Positions 8,799-17,409 of a stretch of DNA of 64,000 nucleotides are shown here, one piece after another. A model generated the notes under the pieces. It was not told the origin of the DNA and searched no databases. It worked only from the letters and a program-made list of their open reading frames with translations. Position 1 is the stretch's first letter. Every line of letters starts with the position of its first letter. Origin of the DNA: a bacterium (lineage in GTDB: Bacteria; Myxococcota; UBA727; JAUIJE01). Made by a program: the position numbers and the translations under genes. The stretch lies in assembly GCA_030431455.1 (NCBI GenBank), contig JAUIJE010000009.1:124001-188000 (forward strand), in the 5' to 3' direction.

Positions 8799-8812
8799 AC
8801 AACCATGGTTGT
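8799..8812. promoter_or_regulatory. Perfect 14-bp palindrome over the marR start codon
   Basis: ACAACCATGGTTGT is a perfect palindrome. It contains the ATG of the marR-type gene (8805) and sits next to the TATATC box in front of the divergent SnoaL-like gene. MarR regulators bind such palindromes, so this is a likely autoregulatory operator controlling both genes. Confidence 0.6.
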
Positions 8813-9323
8813 GCAATCGCAAGCCGCGCCCGCTGACCGGCCCCCCCGCTTGCGGGTGGCGGATTTGGACGTGGCCCACCTCGCGAAGTTCGCGGGGGAG
8901 GCCTTGCTCGAGGTGACGTACCGCCAGCTGCTGGACGAGGGCTACACGGGTTTGCGCCACGCGCACGGCTACGTGTTTCAGCATTTGGTCGACGACCAAG
9001 GGCCCACCGCGTCCGAGCTCGCGGCCCGCCTGGGGGTGTCCCAGCAGGCCGCGTGCAAGCGTGTGCACGAGCTGGTGGGCCTCGGCTATGTCACGCTCGG
9101 CGTGGGGGCGGGGGACGCGCGCCGACGTGAAGTGCGCCTGACCCCCCGCGGGCGCGCGGCGGTGGACCGGGCGCGCGAGGTGCGCGCGGTCCTGGAGGCC
9201 GAGGTGGTGGGGCGGCTCGGGCCCGCGGTGGTGGACACGGTGCGGGCGGCGTTGGTGGAGGTCATCGAGGTGTTCGGTGACGACGAGGCCATCGCGGGGC
9301 GCCGGGTGCCCGAGGTGACCTGA
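8805..9323 (+). CDS. MarR-family transcriptional regulator
   Basis: A 172-residue winged-helix regulator. The helix-turn-helix is at about 65-90 (PTASELAARLGVSQQAACKRVHELVGLGYV), followed by the wing with the usual basic Asp-Arg tip (AGDARRREVRLTPRGRAAV) and a C-terminal dimerisation helix. MarR proteins usually repress the divergent gene and themselves and release DNA on binding phenolic or oxidised ligands. Here the partner is the SnoaL-like gene 18 bases away. The palindrome 8799-8812 covers the start codon, which supports direct autorepression. The 30-residue proline- and charge-containing N-terminal extension is slightly longer than usual. Confidence 0.88.
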   Translation: MVVQSQAAPADRPPRLRVADLDVAHLAKFAGEALLEVTYRQLLDEGYTGLRHAHGYVFQHLVDDQGPTASELAARLGVSQQAACKRVHELVGLGYVTLGVGAGDARRREVRLTPRGRAAVDRAREVRAVLEAEVVGRLGPAVVDTVRAALVEVIEVFGDDEAIAGRRVPEVT

Positions 9324-9351
9324 GCCGGGCCGCGGGCCCGGCGGGTGGGCG

Positions 9352-10104
9352 TCAGGCCGCTTGCTCGAGGGCGCGGTGGCCCTGCAGCGATTCGATGGCG
9401 TCGCGGGTCTGGGCGATGAGCGCGCCGATGTCGTCCTTGGTGCAGCCCGCGGTCTCGATCGCGGGGCCGAAGCGCAGGTCGACGTGGATGCCCCGCCGGC
9501 CGGACAGGCTCTTGGTCTCGAGGATGTCGCGGGTGCCGTCGATGTAGACGGGCAGGATCGGCACCTGGAGGTCGACCGCGACGTGGAAGCCCCCTTTTTT
9601 GAACGGCAGCAGCGCCCCCGTGGGCGAGCGGGTGCCCTCGGGGGAAATCCACAGCGAAGTGCCGGCTTCGAGGAGGGAGCGGGCCTCTTTGAGTTGCTCG
9701 ATGGCCTTTTGCCGATCGTCCCGGTCGATGATCACGCAGCCCGCGTCCCGCATCGCCTGGCCGAACACCGGGACCTGCCCGAGCTCCTTTTTGGCCACCA
9801 TGCGCACCCGGCCGGGGAACGCGCGGATGACGCAGGGCACGTCGGCCAGGCTCTGGTGGTTGCTCATCACCACGTACCCGCCGCGGCTGGTGTCGACGTG
9901 CTCGAGCCCGCTGACGGTGAGGTTGATGTCCCCGAGGTTGAACAGGTGCCGGGTCCAATCGTGCAACACCCGCTCGACGAACTGGTCGGACAGTCGGCCG
10001 CGCACACTTTTGTTCACCACCCGGGCGGAGTGGTACAGGGTGGCCGCGAACGCCGAGAGCACGAAGGTGCGCGAGCCTTTTTCTGCCGGGCCGTTGTCGG
10101 TCAC
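9352..10104 (-). CDS. plsC: 1-acyl-sn-glycerol-3-phosphate acyltransferase (PlsC family)
   Basis: A 250-residue membrane-associated acyltransferase that would acylate lysophosphatidic acid to phosphatidic acid. It carries the NHxxxxD catalytic box (NHQSLAD, His83, Asp88) and the substrate-phosphate motif PEGTRS (Glu156-Arg159), plus the later VPILPVYIDG block typical of PlsC. An N-terminal hydrophobic stretch (TFVLSAFAATLYHSARV) may anchor it to the inner membrane. The gene is monocistronic, ending 28 bases from the convergent marR gene and starting 56 bases from the divergent slyX-like gene. A role on another lysolipid cannot be excluded. Confidence 0.92.
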   Translation of the reverse strand: MTDNGPAEKGSRTFVLSAFAATLYHSARVVNKSVRGRLSDQFVERVLHDWTRHLFNLGDINLTVSGLEHVDTSRGGYVVMSNHQSLADVPCVIRAFPGRVRMVAKKELGQVPVFGQAMRDAGCVIIDRDDRQKAIEQLKEARSLLEAGTSLWISPEGTRSPTGALLPFKKGGFHVAVDLQVPILPVYIDGTRDILETKSLSGRRGIHVDLRFGPAIETAGCTKDDIGALIAQTRDAIESLQGHRALEQAA

Positions 10105-10160
10105 GGGGCCTCCCAGTAGCGTGGACGGGCACGATCACACAGCACACGAGGGGCAACAAG

Positions 10161-10355
10161 ATGGGGGCGAACGACGCCGAAGCCCGGGTGGACAACCTCG
10201 AGGTCAAGCTCGCGTTCTTGGAGGACCGGGTCGACCAACTCGAACACGCCTTGCTCGACAAAGAACGCGCGTTGGCCCGCGTCGAGGAAGACCTCGCCGT
10301 GGCCCTCAGAGCCATCGAACGGTTGGGCGCCCGCGGCGGCGCGGACCCGGGCTAA
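10161..10355 (+). CDS. SlyX-like coiled-coil protein
   Basis: A 64-residue protein made almost entirely of one heptad-patterned helix (VDNLEVKLAFLEDRVDQLEHALLDKE), matching the small SlyX family in length and in the E-x-K-x-A-F-x-E-D pattern. The family has no settled function. AGGGG precedes the ATG. Its TAA stop overlaps the stop of the convergent peptidase gene by two bases (CTAA). It is soluble and presumably oligomeric. Confidence 0.75.
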   Translation: MGANDAEARVDNLEVKLAFLEDRVDQLEHALLDKERALARVEEDLAVALRAIERLGARGGADPG

Positions 10356-11302
10356 GCCCTATCGGCGAAGGCGCGGGTGGCGGCGAGCAGCGCTTTTTCA
10401 ATCCCGGGCTCGCTCGTGGCGTGGCCGGCGTCGGGCACGATGGTGAGCTTGGCGTGCGGGGCCCGGCGGCGCAGCTCGAGGGCGGTCACCGGCGGACACA
10501 CGACGTCGTAGCGGCCTTGCACAATGTCCATGGGGATGTCCGCCCAGCGGTCGGCCTGGTCGAGCAGCCACCCGTCGTAGGGAAAAAAGCCCTTGTGCAC
10601 GAAGTAGTGCGTTTCGATCCGGGCCAGCGACCACGCGAACCGGCTCGCGCTCCCCGACGACAACGGGGCGATCTGGGGCAAGAGCCGCGACGTCGAGGTC
10701 TCGTAGTGGGTCCACCGCACCGCCAGGTCGCGGGCGAGGCCCTCGTCGGCCCCGGTGAGCCGCGCGTGGTAGGCGGCGACCAAATCGTCGCGTTCGTCCT
10801 CGGGCACGCCCTCGCACAACGACGCGTAGGCCTCGGGGAACAAGTGCCCGGTGCCCCCCTGGTAAAACCACGTGAGCTCGCGCTCGGTGAGGGTGAAGAT
10901 GCCGCGCAGGATGAGTCCCCGGCAGCGCGCGGGGTGGCGGCTGGCGTAGGTCAACGCCAAGGTGCTGCCCCAGGATCCGCCGAACACCAGCCAGCCGTCG
11001 ACCCCGATGTGTTCGCGCAGCCGCTCGATGTCGTCGACCAGCGTCCAGGTGGTGTTGTTGGCCAGCGACGCGCTGGGCTCGCTTTTGCCCGCGCCGCGCT
11101 GGTCGTAACAAATGATGCGGTACCGCTCGGGGTTGAAGAAGCGCCGCTGGCTGGGAAAACACCCCGCGCCCGGGCCCCCGTGCAGCACCACGACGGGGAT
11201 GCCGTCTTCCGCCCCGGCCTCCTCGACGTAGATGCGGTGACCGTCGCCGACATCGAGGAAGTAGGCCGCGGTGGGCGGCGCGATGGAGTAGGGGACGGAC
11301 AT
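10352..11302 (-). CDS. pip: Proline iminopeptidase (S33 family)
   Basis: A 316-residue cytoplasmic alpha/beta-hydrolase that removes N-terminal proline from peptides. The oxyanion-hole motif HGGPGAG is at 41-47, the nucleophile elbow GGSWGS has Ser110, and the acid and base of the triad are seen in GRYDVVCP and DAGHATSEPG. The YDQRGAGKSEPSA segment is diagnostic of the Pip family, and length and motif spacing fit it well. I chose the ATG at 11302 because the protein then begins at the usual family start (YSIAPPTAAYFLDVGDGHRI); the longer open frame upstream has shadow-like composition. Confidence 0.93.
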   Translation of the reverse strand: MSVPYSIAPPTAAYFLDVGDGHRIYVEEAGAEDGIPVVVLHGGPGAGCFPSQRRFFNPERYRIICYDQRGAGKSEPSASLANNTTWTLVDDIERLREHIGVDGWLVFGGSWGSTLALTYASRHPARCRGLILRGIFTLTERELTWFYQGGTGHLFPEAYASLCEGVPEDERDDLVAAYHARLTGADEGLARDLAVRWTHYETSTSRLLPQIAPLSSGSASRFAWSLARIETHYFVHKGFFPYDGWLLDQADRWADIPMDIVQGRYDVVCPPVTALELRRRAPHAKLTIVPDAGHATSEPGIEKALLAATRAFADRA

Positions 11303-11390
11303 CAGCCAAGGGTGTAGCGGGACAGGGCGGCCCTGGCCACCATCGCCACGCTTTGGCCCGCGCGGCCGGTTGCCTGGTAAGCTGCCGGCC

Positions 11391-12170
11391 ATGTGGGTTT
11401 TTGCCGGCGGCACGGACAAGGGCGTTCAACGCCGCCACAACGAGGACAACCACCGCATCAACGCGGCCGCGGGTCTGTGTTTGGTCGCCGACGGCATGGG
11501 CGGCACCCAGGCGGGCGACGTCGCCGCCGAGCTGTGCACGTCGGTGATCGAGGCCTTCGTGCTCGAGACCCGCAAAGGCATCACCGGCCCGTTGCCCTAC
11601 CCCCCCGACCCGCGCGTGCCCCCCGAGGCCAACCGGCTGTGCATGGGCATCCGCATCGCCAACGCCCGCGTGTACGAACAGGGCCACCGCATCGCGGCCC
11701 AGGCGGGCATGGGCACGACCATCGCCGCGCTGCTCCTCGACGGCGAAGTGGCCCACATCGCCCACGTCGGGGACAGCCGCGTGTACCGGGCGCGGGCCGG
11801 CCGGGTGGAGTGCTTGACCCGCGACCACTCCAAGCTCAACGCCCTCATCGATCAGGGCAAGATGAGCGCGTCCCAGGCCTACGACCCCCGCGACAAAAAA
11901 GCCCTCGCGGTGGCCGTGGGCAGCGACCCCGACGTGCTCCCCACCTTGCGGCTCGAGCGCACCCAGCGCGGCGACTTGTTTTTGTTGTGCACCGACGGGC
12001 TCACCGACCTGGTCTCGGACCGCAAGATCGGTGAGCTCATCCTCGAGGAGCGCACCCGGGCGGACGGGCGCCCGCTCGACCTCGAGAGACTGTGCAAAGC
12101 CCTCATCGACCGCGCCAACTTCAAGGGCGGCGACGACAACATCACCGTCGTGCTCGCCGAGTTGCGATGA
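11391..12170 (+). CDS. PP2C-type Ser/Thr protein phosphatase
   Basis: A 259-residue metal-dependent phosphatase. All metal-binding motifs are present: RRHNEDN, VADGMGG, GMGTTIAAL, HVGDSRVYRAR, LCTDGLTDLV and GGDDNITVV. There is no signal or membrane segment, so it is cytoplasmic. The length is that of a minimal PstP/PrpC-like catalytic domain. Its stop overlaps the ATG of the following lipoprotein gene (ATGA), and a Ser/Thr kinase gene follows that one, so kinase and phosphatase probably act on shared substrates. In bacteria such pairs often regulate cell-wall and cell-division proteins. Confidence 0.93.
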   Translation: MWVFAGGTDKGVQRRHNEDNHRINAAAGLCLVADGMGGTQAGDVAAELCTSVIEAFVLETRKGITGPLPYPPDPRVPPEANRLCMGIRIANARVYEQGHRIAAQAGMGTTIAALLLDGEVAHIAHVGDSRVYRARAGRVECLTRDHSKLNALIDQGKMSASQAYDPRDKKALAVAVGSDPDVLPTLRLERTQRGDLFLLCTDGLTDLVSDRKIGELILEERTRADGRPLDLERLCKALIDRANFKGGDDNITVVLAELR

Positions 12171-13495
12171 GCGCGCGGGCCGCGCTCCTGCTCGGGTGGG
12201 TCCTCGTCGCCGCCGGTTGCCGGGACCCGGCGCCCGCGCCCGTGTCCTGGGCGGTGCCCGACGCGGTGCTCACCGTCGAGGTCGCCCCCGCGGTGTTCGG
12301 CGCGGCCGAGGTCCCGTTGGTCTCGTGGCTGACCCATGAGCAAGGCCTGTTCGCGGCCGAGGTCGCCCGGGCCCGCGCGCTGTGGCGGGACCTGGGGCTC
12401 GACGACCAACCGCTCGCGGAGGTGCTCGACCCCGCGGTGCCGGTGCGGTTGTGGCGGCGGTCGACCGGGGACGTTCTCGTCGGGTTCACCGCCAAAGAGA
12501 GCCTGGCCGCGGCCAAGCTGCTCGCCACCGGATGGCAGGCCCGCGGCTTGACCCTCGACGAGCAGCGCGGGGTGTTCACCGCCACCGACCAGGCCGGGCG
12601 GGTGGTGCTCGTCGGCCGGCGCGACAACGCGCGGGTGATCGCGTTTGTGTCCCCCCAGGACCCGGTGTTGGCCCAAAGCCACCTCGCGGCGCTGCCCCCC
12701 GGGCCCGCGCCGCCGATGCCCGACGAGAGCCTCGTGCACGCCCAAGTGCGGGCCGCGCAGGGGCCGGTCTCGGAGTTGTGGTTGGCGTTGCTCGACGGGG
12801 CCACGTCGGCGGCGTTGACCGTGCCGCGCACCGGGCCGGCGGTGGTGCGCCTGGTGTTGGCCGAGCCGCTCGCCCCCGCGGCGATGGCCCATCGGTTTTG
12901 TCGCGACGCCCCCGACGAGGTGTTCCGCGGGGCGTTGCCCGCGACCTTGGTCGCGGCCGACGAGCGGCTCCAAGGCGCGGTGGCGTTGCGGTTGTTTCGC
13001 CCCGGGCCGGACGACGCCGTGCGGCTCGACGACCCGTTGTCGTACGGCCCGTTTTATCTCTCTGCCACCCCGCGCTCCGACGAGGCGGCGGCGAGTCTGC
13101 GCGCGTCGTTCGCCGCCGGCGCGCGCCCGGTGGCCGAGGCGGTGGGGGACGAGACGGTGTGGGTCCATGTGCCCCCGGACGGGGCCGCGCACCGCACGCT
13201 GCGCGGGGTGTTCGGCCCGGGCCGGTTTGTCTTGTCCAATCTCGACCCCGCGCGGTTTTCGGCGCTGCTCGCCGAGGAGACCGCGTGCGCGCCGCGCCGG
13301 GACATGGTGCTCGACGGCCCCGCGGTGTTCGGCGCGTTGGCCGCGCCCGCCCCCGGAGATCCTGCGTCCTCGGCCGCGCGCGTGCGCCGGGTGTTCGCGC
13401 GCGTGTTTGCGGGTGCGGGCCGGGTGACCGCCGACGTCGAGGTCGACAAAAACATCGTGCAAATCCTTTTCCACACGGCCCCGCGGGCCGATTGA
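12167..13495 (+). CDS. Predicted lipoprotein between PP2C and kinase genes
   Basis: A 442-residue exported protein with a typical signal peptide and lipobox VAAGC (Cys18). The start ATG overlaps the phosphatase stop codon. The mature chain alternates strand-like segments with many DxxV and PxxxF patterns, and its later half repeats themes of the first (LVGFTAKESLAAAKLLATG; FYLSATPRSDEAAASLRASF). That recalls DUF3352-type surface proteins, but I cannot assign a family. Placement inside a phosphatase-kinase set suggests an envelope component of the same signalling system. No catalytic motif is visible. Confidence 0.75.
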   Translation: MSARAALLLGWVLVAAGCRDPAPAPVSWAVPDAVLTVEVAPAVFGAAEVPLVSWLTHEQGLFAAEVARARALWRDLGLDDQPLAEVLDPAVPVRLWRRSTGDVLVGFTAKESLAAAKLLATGWQARGLTLDEQRGVFTATDQAGRVVLVGRRDNARVIAFVSPQDPVLAQSHLAALPPGPAPPMPDESLVHAQVRAAQGPVSELWLALLDGATSAALTVPRTGPAVVRLVLAEPLAPAAMAHRFCRDAPDEVFRGALPATLVAADERLQGAVALRLFRPGPDDAVRLDDPLSYGPFYLSATPRSDEAAASLRASFAAGARPVAEAVGDETVWVHVPPDGAAHRTLRGVFGPGRFVLSNLDPARFSALLAEETACAPRRDMVLDGPAVFGALAAPAPGDPASSAARVRRVFARVFAGAGRVTADVEVDKNIVQILFHTAPRAD

Positions 13496-13507
13496 TATAC
13501 GTCAACC

Positions 13508-14449
13508 ATGAACAGCGGGCTCGACGCGTACCAGCTGATTGACCGCTTCGCCGTCGGTGGGGCGGCGGAAGTGTACCGTGCGCGCGACCGCCAATCCGGT
13601 CAGCTCGTCGCGATCAAACGCCTGCGGCCCGACATCCCGTTCGATCCCGAAGTGTCCGGCGGGTTCTTGCGCGAGATCCAGCTCGCGATGTTGTCCCATC
13701 ACCAAAATCTCATCCGCGGCCTCGACCGCGGCACCCACCAAGGGCTCGACTACGTCGTCGTCGAGTACGTCGCGGGCAAGGACCTCGACGAGCTGCTCGC
13801 CGCGATCAAACAAAAGCGCATCATCGTCCCCGACTGGATCTACCTCTACATCACCCGGGAGCTGCTCGCGGGCCTCGCGTTTGCGCACCAGATGCGGGAC
13901 CACAGTGGGTTTTCCATGGGCCTGGTCCACCGCGACGTCAACCCGCGCAACGTGCTCATCGACTACAACGGCCACGTGAAGCTCGCGGATTTTGGCGCCG
14001 CCATCGCCACCCACCAAGAGCCCGCCCCCGACGAGATCGTGGGGTCTCCGGGGTACCTCTCGCCCGAGCAGGCCAACCTCGCCGCGCTCGATCACCGGTC
14101 CGACATCTTCGCCGTCGGTTGTGTGCTGTACGAGATGATCACGGGGGAGCGCGCGTTCGACTTCTCCAGCCAGCGCGACATGCACATCCTGCAAAAACAC
14201 ATGCGCGGGGAGATTCGGCCCATCCCCGCCGACGTGCGCGAGCCGGTGCGCCTGTTGATCGAGATCGCGTGCGCGCCCAACCCCGAGGACCGTTACGTCA
14301 ACGCCGAGACCATGCGCGCCGCGGTCGACAACGTGCTCCGCGACTCGGGTGAGCCGCACCCCGCGCACAAGCTCGGCGCCTTGTTGCGCCAAGCCTTCGC
14401 CGATGAGTTCCGCAGCGCGCTCCAGCAGCGACGCGGTCGCAAGCTGTAG
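13508..14449 (+). CDS. Hanks-type serine/threonine protein kinase
   Basis: A 313-residue soluble kinase without membrane anchor or sensor domain. The glycine-rich loop is VGGAAEVYRAR, Lys37 is in VAIKRLR, the catalytic loop is HRDVNPRN (His141-Asn148), DFG is at 161-163, and the activation loop ends in GSPGYLSPEQ. The catalytic-loop lysine of the usual HRDLKPEN is replaced, as in some actinobacterial and myxobacterial kinases with HRDVSPQN, so activity is still expected. The gene lies 12 bases after the lipoprotein gene and one gene after a PP2C phosphatase, so the three probably form one operon. Targets are not evident. Confidence 0.92.
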   Translation: MNSGLDAYQLIDRFAVGGAAEVYRARDRQSGQLVAIKRLRPDIPFDPEVSGGFLREIQLAMLSHHQNLIRGLDRGTHQGLDYVVVEYVAGKDLDELLAAIKQKRIIVPDWIYLYITRELLAGLAFAHQMRDHSGFSMGLVHRDVNPRNVLIDYNGHVKLADFGAAIATHQEPAPDEIVGSPGYLSPEQANLAALDHRSDIFAVGCVLYEMITGERAFDFSSQRDMHILQKHMRGEIRPIPADVREPVRLLIEIACAPNPEDRYVNAETMRAAVDNVLRDSGEPHPAHKLGALLRQAFADEFRSALQQRRGRKL

Positions 14450-14492
14450 AGCGCGTTGGTCTTTGTTGTGGGCGTCCCCGCTGGGGGCGGTC

Positions 14493-15665
14493 TCAGTCCG
14501 CGCCGACGATGCTGTCGCCCTGGGCGATCATGGTGGGCTCGACGCGCAGGCTCTTGCCTTGGCCGAGCACCCGCATGAACTCGAGGGACACCTGCATGCC
14601 GGTGGAGTTGCCGATGATGGGATCCTGGGCGGCGAGGGTGCGCAGCACCCGGCTGCCCGCGCGCACGTCGAGATCGACCTCGAGGTCGAGGGCGGTGCCG
14701 CCGGGCACCGGGGTCACGGTCCAGGTCCAATAGCCTTGTGAGATGTCGCCGCTCTTCACCGTTTCGGTGCGGCGGTACACGGGGCCGTCTTGCTTCTCGG
14801 TGGCGTGGGTCTCGAAATCGACCCAGCCCCCGAAGTAGGACACGTCCCATTTGGTGGACAGCTCGCCTTTGTGGTCGACGTCGGACAGGAAGTCCACCGT
14901 GCGGTAGCTGCGCTCGCGGTCGCGCAGCCGGGCGATGACCTCGCTCGGGGGGACCTCGATCTGGCGGCGGGCCTGGAACACCATGGTGCCCCCCGGGCGG
15001 CGGATCGCGCGCATGACCGTGCCGCGGCCGGACAAGGCTTCCCAGGTCCCGCGGCCGGCGGTGGTGACGTCGTACCGGCGGGTGGGCGAGGGCAGCCCGG
15101 TGTAGCCCCGGGCCGAGGCCAAGGCCCCCGCGAGCTCGGCGCTGTCCGCGATGCCTTTTTCCATGTTCTGCACCAGGCGCACGAAGTCGGAGCGCCGGCC
15201 GGGCTTGTGCTGGAGGTGGAACACCATCGAGCAGCGGCGGCCCACGTCGCGCAGCTTCCACGTGGAGAAGTCGCCCGCGACCTTGGGGTCTTCGAAGCGC
15301 ACGGTGCCGGGTCCGGTGCGCTCGACGATGCCCTCGATCTCCGGCGAGAACATCATGTCCAGGGCGAACCGGTAGTGCACGCGGTCGTGCTTGTCGCTGA
15401 GCACCGACACGTCGGTCATCTTGGGCCAGCGCTTGGGGTAGTTGCGCACGTCGAGCATCGCGTCTTCGACGCTGCGGCAGGTGCCCTTGGCCTGCGTGAC
15501 GATCAGGGCGCGGAAGTGATGCGCGTTGTGGGCGGGGAGGAAGAACAGCTCACCGTGTTGGGTGAGGTTGAGCAGCCCGGCGGTGGTCGTCCCGCTCGGC
15601 ACGTGCATCAACCCCGGCCCCACCGACGGCGTGAGCAGAAGTGAAAGAGCGAGCGAAGCGAGCAA
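14493..15665 (-). CDS. Secreted START/SRPBCC-like protein
   Basis: A protein of about 390 residues. After the signal there is a START/polyketide-cyclase-like segment (SVEDAMLDVRNYPKRWPKMTDV), and a second similar block later (QIEVPPSEVIARLRDRER and the Gly-Gly-Trp-Val segment), so two helix-grip domains are likely. Such domains bind lipids or other hydrophobic ligands in a central cavity. I propose the TTG at 15665 as start because GGGGAG lies six bases ahead and the next 20 residues (LASLALSLLLTPSVG) look like a signal core, though without positive charges. The ATG at 15608 is the alternative. The gene is convergent with the kinase and isolated by terminators upstream. Its ligand is unknown. 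Confidence 0.65.
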   Translation of the reverse strand: MLASLALSLLLTPSVGPGLMHVPSGTTTAGLLNLTQHGELFFLPAHNAHHFRALIVTQAKGTCRSVEDAMLDVRNYPKRWPKMTDVSVLSDKHDRVHYRFALDMMFSPEIEGIVERTGPGTVRFEDPKVAGDFSTWKLRDVGRRCSMVFHLQHKPGRRSDFVRLVQNMEKGIADSAELAGALASARGYTGLPSPTRRYDVTTAGRGTWEALSGRGTVMRAIRRPGGTMVFQARRQIEVPPSEVIARLRDRERSYRTVDFLSDVDHKGELSTKWDVSYFGGWVDFETHATEKQDGPVYRRTETVKSGDISQGYWTWTVTPVPGGTALDLEVDLDVRAGSRVLRTLAAQDPIIGNSTGMQVSLEFMRVLGQGKSLRVEPTMIAQGDSIVGAD

Positions 15666-15803
15666 AGGCGATCTCCCCTGGGTGTGGCCGCCGGCGTCAC
15701 ACCAACAACACACACTCAGTGTAGTGACATCGACACGCCAACGGCAGACGCAAGGCGTCATTCGTGGTGTTTTGACACACGCAACGGATCCGGCGCGTCG
15801 ACG

Positions 15804-15826
15804 AAAAACGCGCCCCCGCGGGCGCG
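15804..15826 (-). terminator. Rho-independent terminator (second of a tandem pair)
   Basis: On the minus strand CGCGCCC and GGGCGCG arms with a 4-base loop are followed by a run of five T. It lies behind the stronger hairpin at 15837-15862 and acts as a backup for the protease gene ending at 15895. Confidence 0.75.
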
Positions 15827-15836
15827 CACAGAGACG

Positions 15837-15862
15837 AAAAAACCCCCGAACACGCGGGGGGG
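15837..15862 (-). terminator. Rho-independent terminator after the protease lipoprotein gene
   Basis: Minus-strand stem CCCCC / GGGGG with an 8-base loop followed by six T. It is 33 bases after the stop codon of the gene that ends at 15895, and is followed at once by a second hairpin with T-run. Confidence 0.8.
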
Positions 15863-15894
15863 AGCCGCGCATCCGGGGGTGCAGCGAAATCAGG

Positions 15895-17409
15895 TCATTG
15901 CACGACGAGCGTGTACGCGCCGGTCGCACCTTGGTAGCCGATGACTTGAATGAACCCACCTTGGTTGGCGGTGATCGACACAGTCTCATTGTCGGACACC
16001 GACGTACTCGACCCCACACGTTGCCCGCTGGCGTTGTACACGTACAGGTCGAGATCACCGGCCGCGTGGGAGAAATCGATCTGCACCGTCACCGCCCCGG
16101 TGTGGTTGAAACGGAACAGGTCGCGGTCGGCGCCGTCCTCGATGGCGAAGTCGCCGGTGAAGGGCACGTTCACCAGCAACGAGGTGGCCACGGTGTCGCC
16201 GGGGTCGGCGGGGGCCGGGGGCGGGGCCACGGGTTGGTCGGGGGTGAAGGACGCGGCCAATGAATAGACATTGGTGGCGCCGTTCCAGCCGTAGACCACC
16301 AAGCGATAGGTCCCGGGGGTGAGGGCTTCGGTGACGACCTCGTCGTCGGTGTTGGTCTCGGCGGTGGCGAGCGGGGCGTCGTCACCTTCGCGTTGCAGTT
16401 GCACGTCGATGTCGCCGTCGTCGTCGACAAAAGAGATCAGGGCGGAGAAGGTGCCGGGGGCGGTGACGTCGAACGTGAAGGCGTCGATGTCCTCGCTGGT
16501 GATCGACAGGTCGTTGAACGCGGCGGGGAAGCTCAGCGGGGTGGCGGTGGCCACGGTGTCGTTGGGCTCCAGGGCGTCGCCCGCGGGGGCCGGCGGCGGG
16601 GCGGTGGGGGCCTGGCCGCCGAGGGTCAACCCCGAAAAACGAGCCGCGAGGTCGTCGAGGATCCGGCCCATGGGCACCGCGGTGTTGGCGAAGCCACGTC
16701 CATTGCCATTGTTGCCCAGACCCACGTGGTGCAACCCGAAGACCGCGTGGCTGTCCTCGGAGAACAGGGGAGAGCCGGAGGACCCCCCGAGGGTGTCGGC
16801 GTTGTGGCGGATGTCGCCCTGCCGGCCGGTGACCTGGCCGGGGGAGTACTTCTTGGTCGGCGCGCATCCCGCCACCGAGAAGTAGTCACAGTTTTGGTGG
16901 ATGACGTAGGCGGGGTGACCGGTCTCGACGTTGTCGCGGTCCTCGAGGGTGACGGACCCGAAGGTCTGGCCGGGGTTGCCCGAACACTGGATGAGGGCGT
17001 AGTCCAGGTTTGCGCTGTCCCCGAGAAAGGTGGAGCAGTTGAAGGTCGCGCGGTCGGCGAAGGGCACGCCGGTCTCGTAGCGGAACGACACGGTGGCGCC
17101 GTTGGCCTGGGCCTGGCTCGAGATGCAGTGCTCGTTGGTCATGACCACGTTGTCGTTGATCAAAAAGCCCGTGCAGCGGGTGCCGCGCGCGGGGATGGAC
17201 ACGTACCCCACCGCCCGGCTGTTCTGCCGCTCGGGGCTGTCGTCGTCGAGCAGCCCCACGTCGAACCAGTTGACCTGGCCGACGATGACCTTGTCCTCGC
17301 CGGTGGCCGCCCCCGCGAGGTCCGCGGGGAGCTCGCCTTCGGGAAGCGTGTTTTCGCAGCCCAACGCCAAGCTGCAGCCAAAGACCAATGCGCCGATCCG
17401 AACCCTCAT
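15895..17409 (-). CDS. Trypsin-like serine protease lipoprotein with two PPC domains
   Basis: A 504-residue exported protein. The signal ends in lipobox LALGC (Cys18), and AGGAGGG precedes the ATG at 17409. The protease domain (about 40-260) has the chymotrypsin-fold triad: His94 in VMTNEHC, Asp136 in NLDYALIQ and Ser211 in GGSSGSPLF. Three cysteine-bearing loops suggest disulfides. Two bacterial pre-peptidase C-terminal (PPC) beta-sandwich domains follow. The first starts at EPNDTVATATPL and the second at GDTVATSLLV, and each ends in the usual Tyr-x-Leu strand (TYRLVVYGW, AYTLVVQ). PPC domains are common on secreted proteases of Gram-negative predators. Tandem terminators follow. The substrate is unknown. 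Confidence 0.88.
   Translation of the reverse strand: MRVRIGALVFGCSLALGCENTLPEGELPADLAGAATGEDKVIVGQVNWFDVGLLDDDSPERQNSRAVGYVSIPARGTRCTGFLINDNVVMTNEHCISSQAQANGATVSFRYETGVPFADRATFNCSTFLGDSANLDYALIQCSGNPGQTFGSVTLEDRDNVETGHPAYVIHQNCDYFSVAGCAPTKKYSPGQVTGRQGDIRHNADTLGGSSGSPLFSEDSHAVFGLHHVGLGNNGNGRGFANTAVPMGRILDDLAARFSGLTLGGQAPTAPPPAPAGDALEPNDTVATATPLSFPAAFNDLSITSEDIDAFTFDVTAPGTFSALISFVDDDGDIDVQLQREGDDAPLATAETNTDDEVVTEALTPGTYRLVVYGWNGATNVYSLAASFTPDQPVAPPPAPADPGDTVATSLLVNVPFTGDFAIEDGADRDLFRFNHTGAVTVQIDFSHAAGDLDLYVYNASGQRVGSSTSVSDNETVSITANQGGFIQVIGYQGATGAYTLVVQ

Noticed and set aside
15648-15662. GAGCGAAGCGAG shared with 44066-44077 as a repeat family
   Set aside because: The match is short, is of a kind common in GC-rich genomes, and at 15650 lies inside the likely signal-peptide coding region, so it is not convincing as an element.
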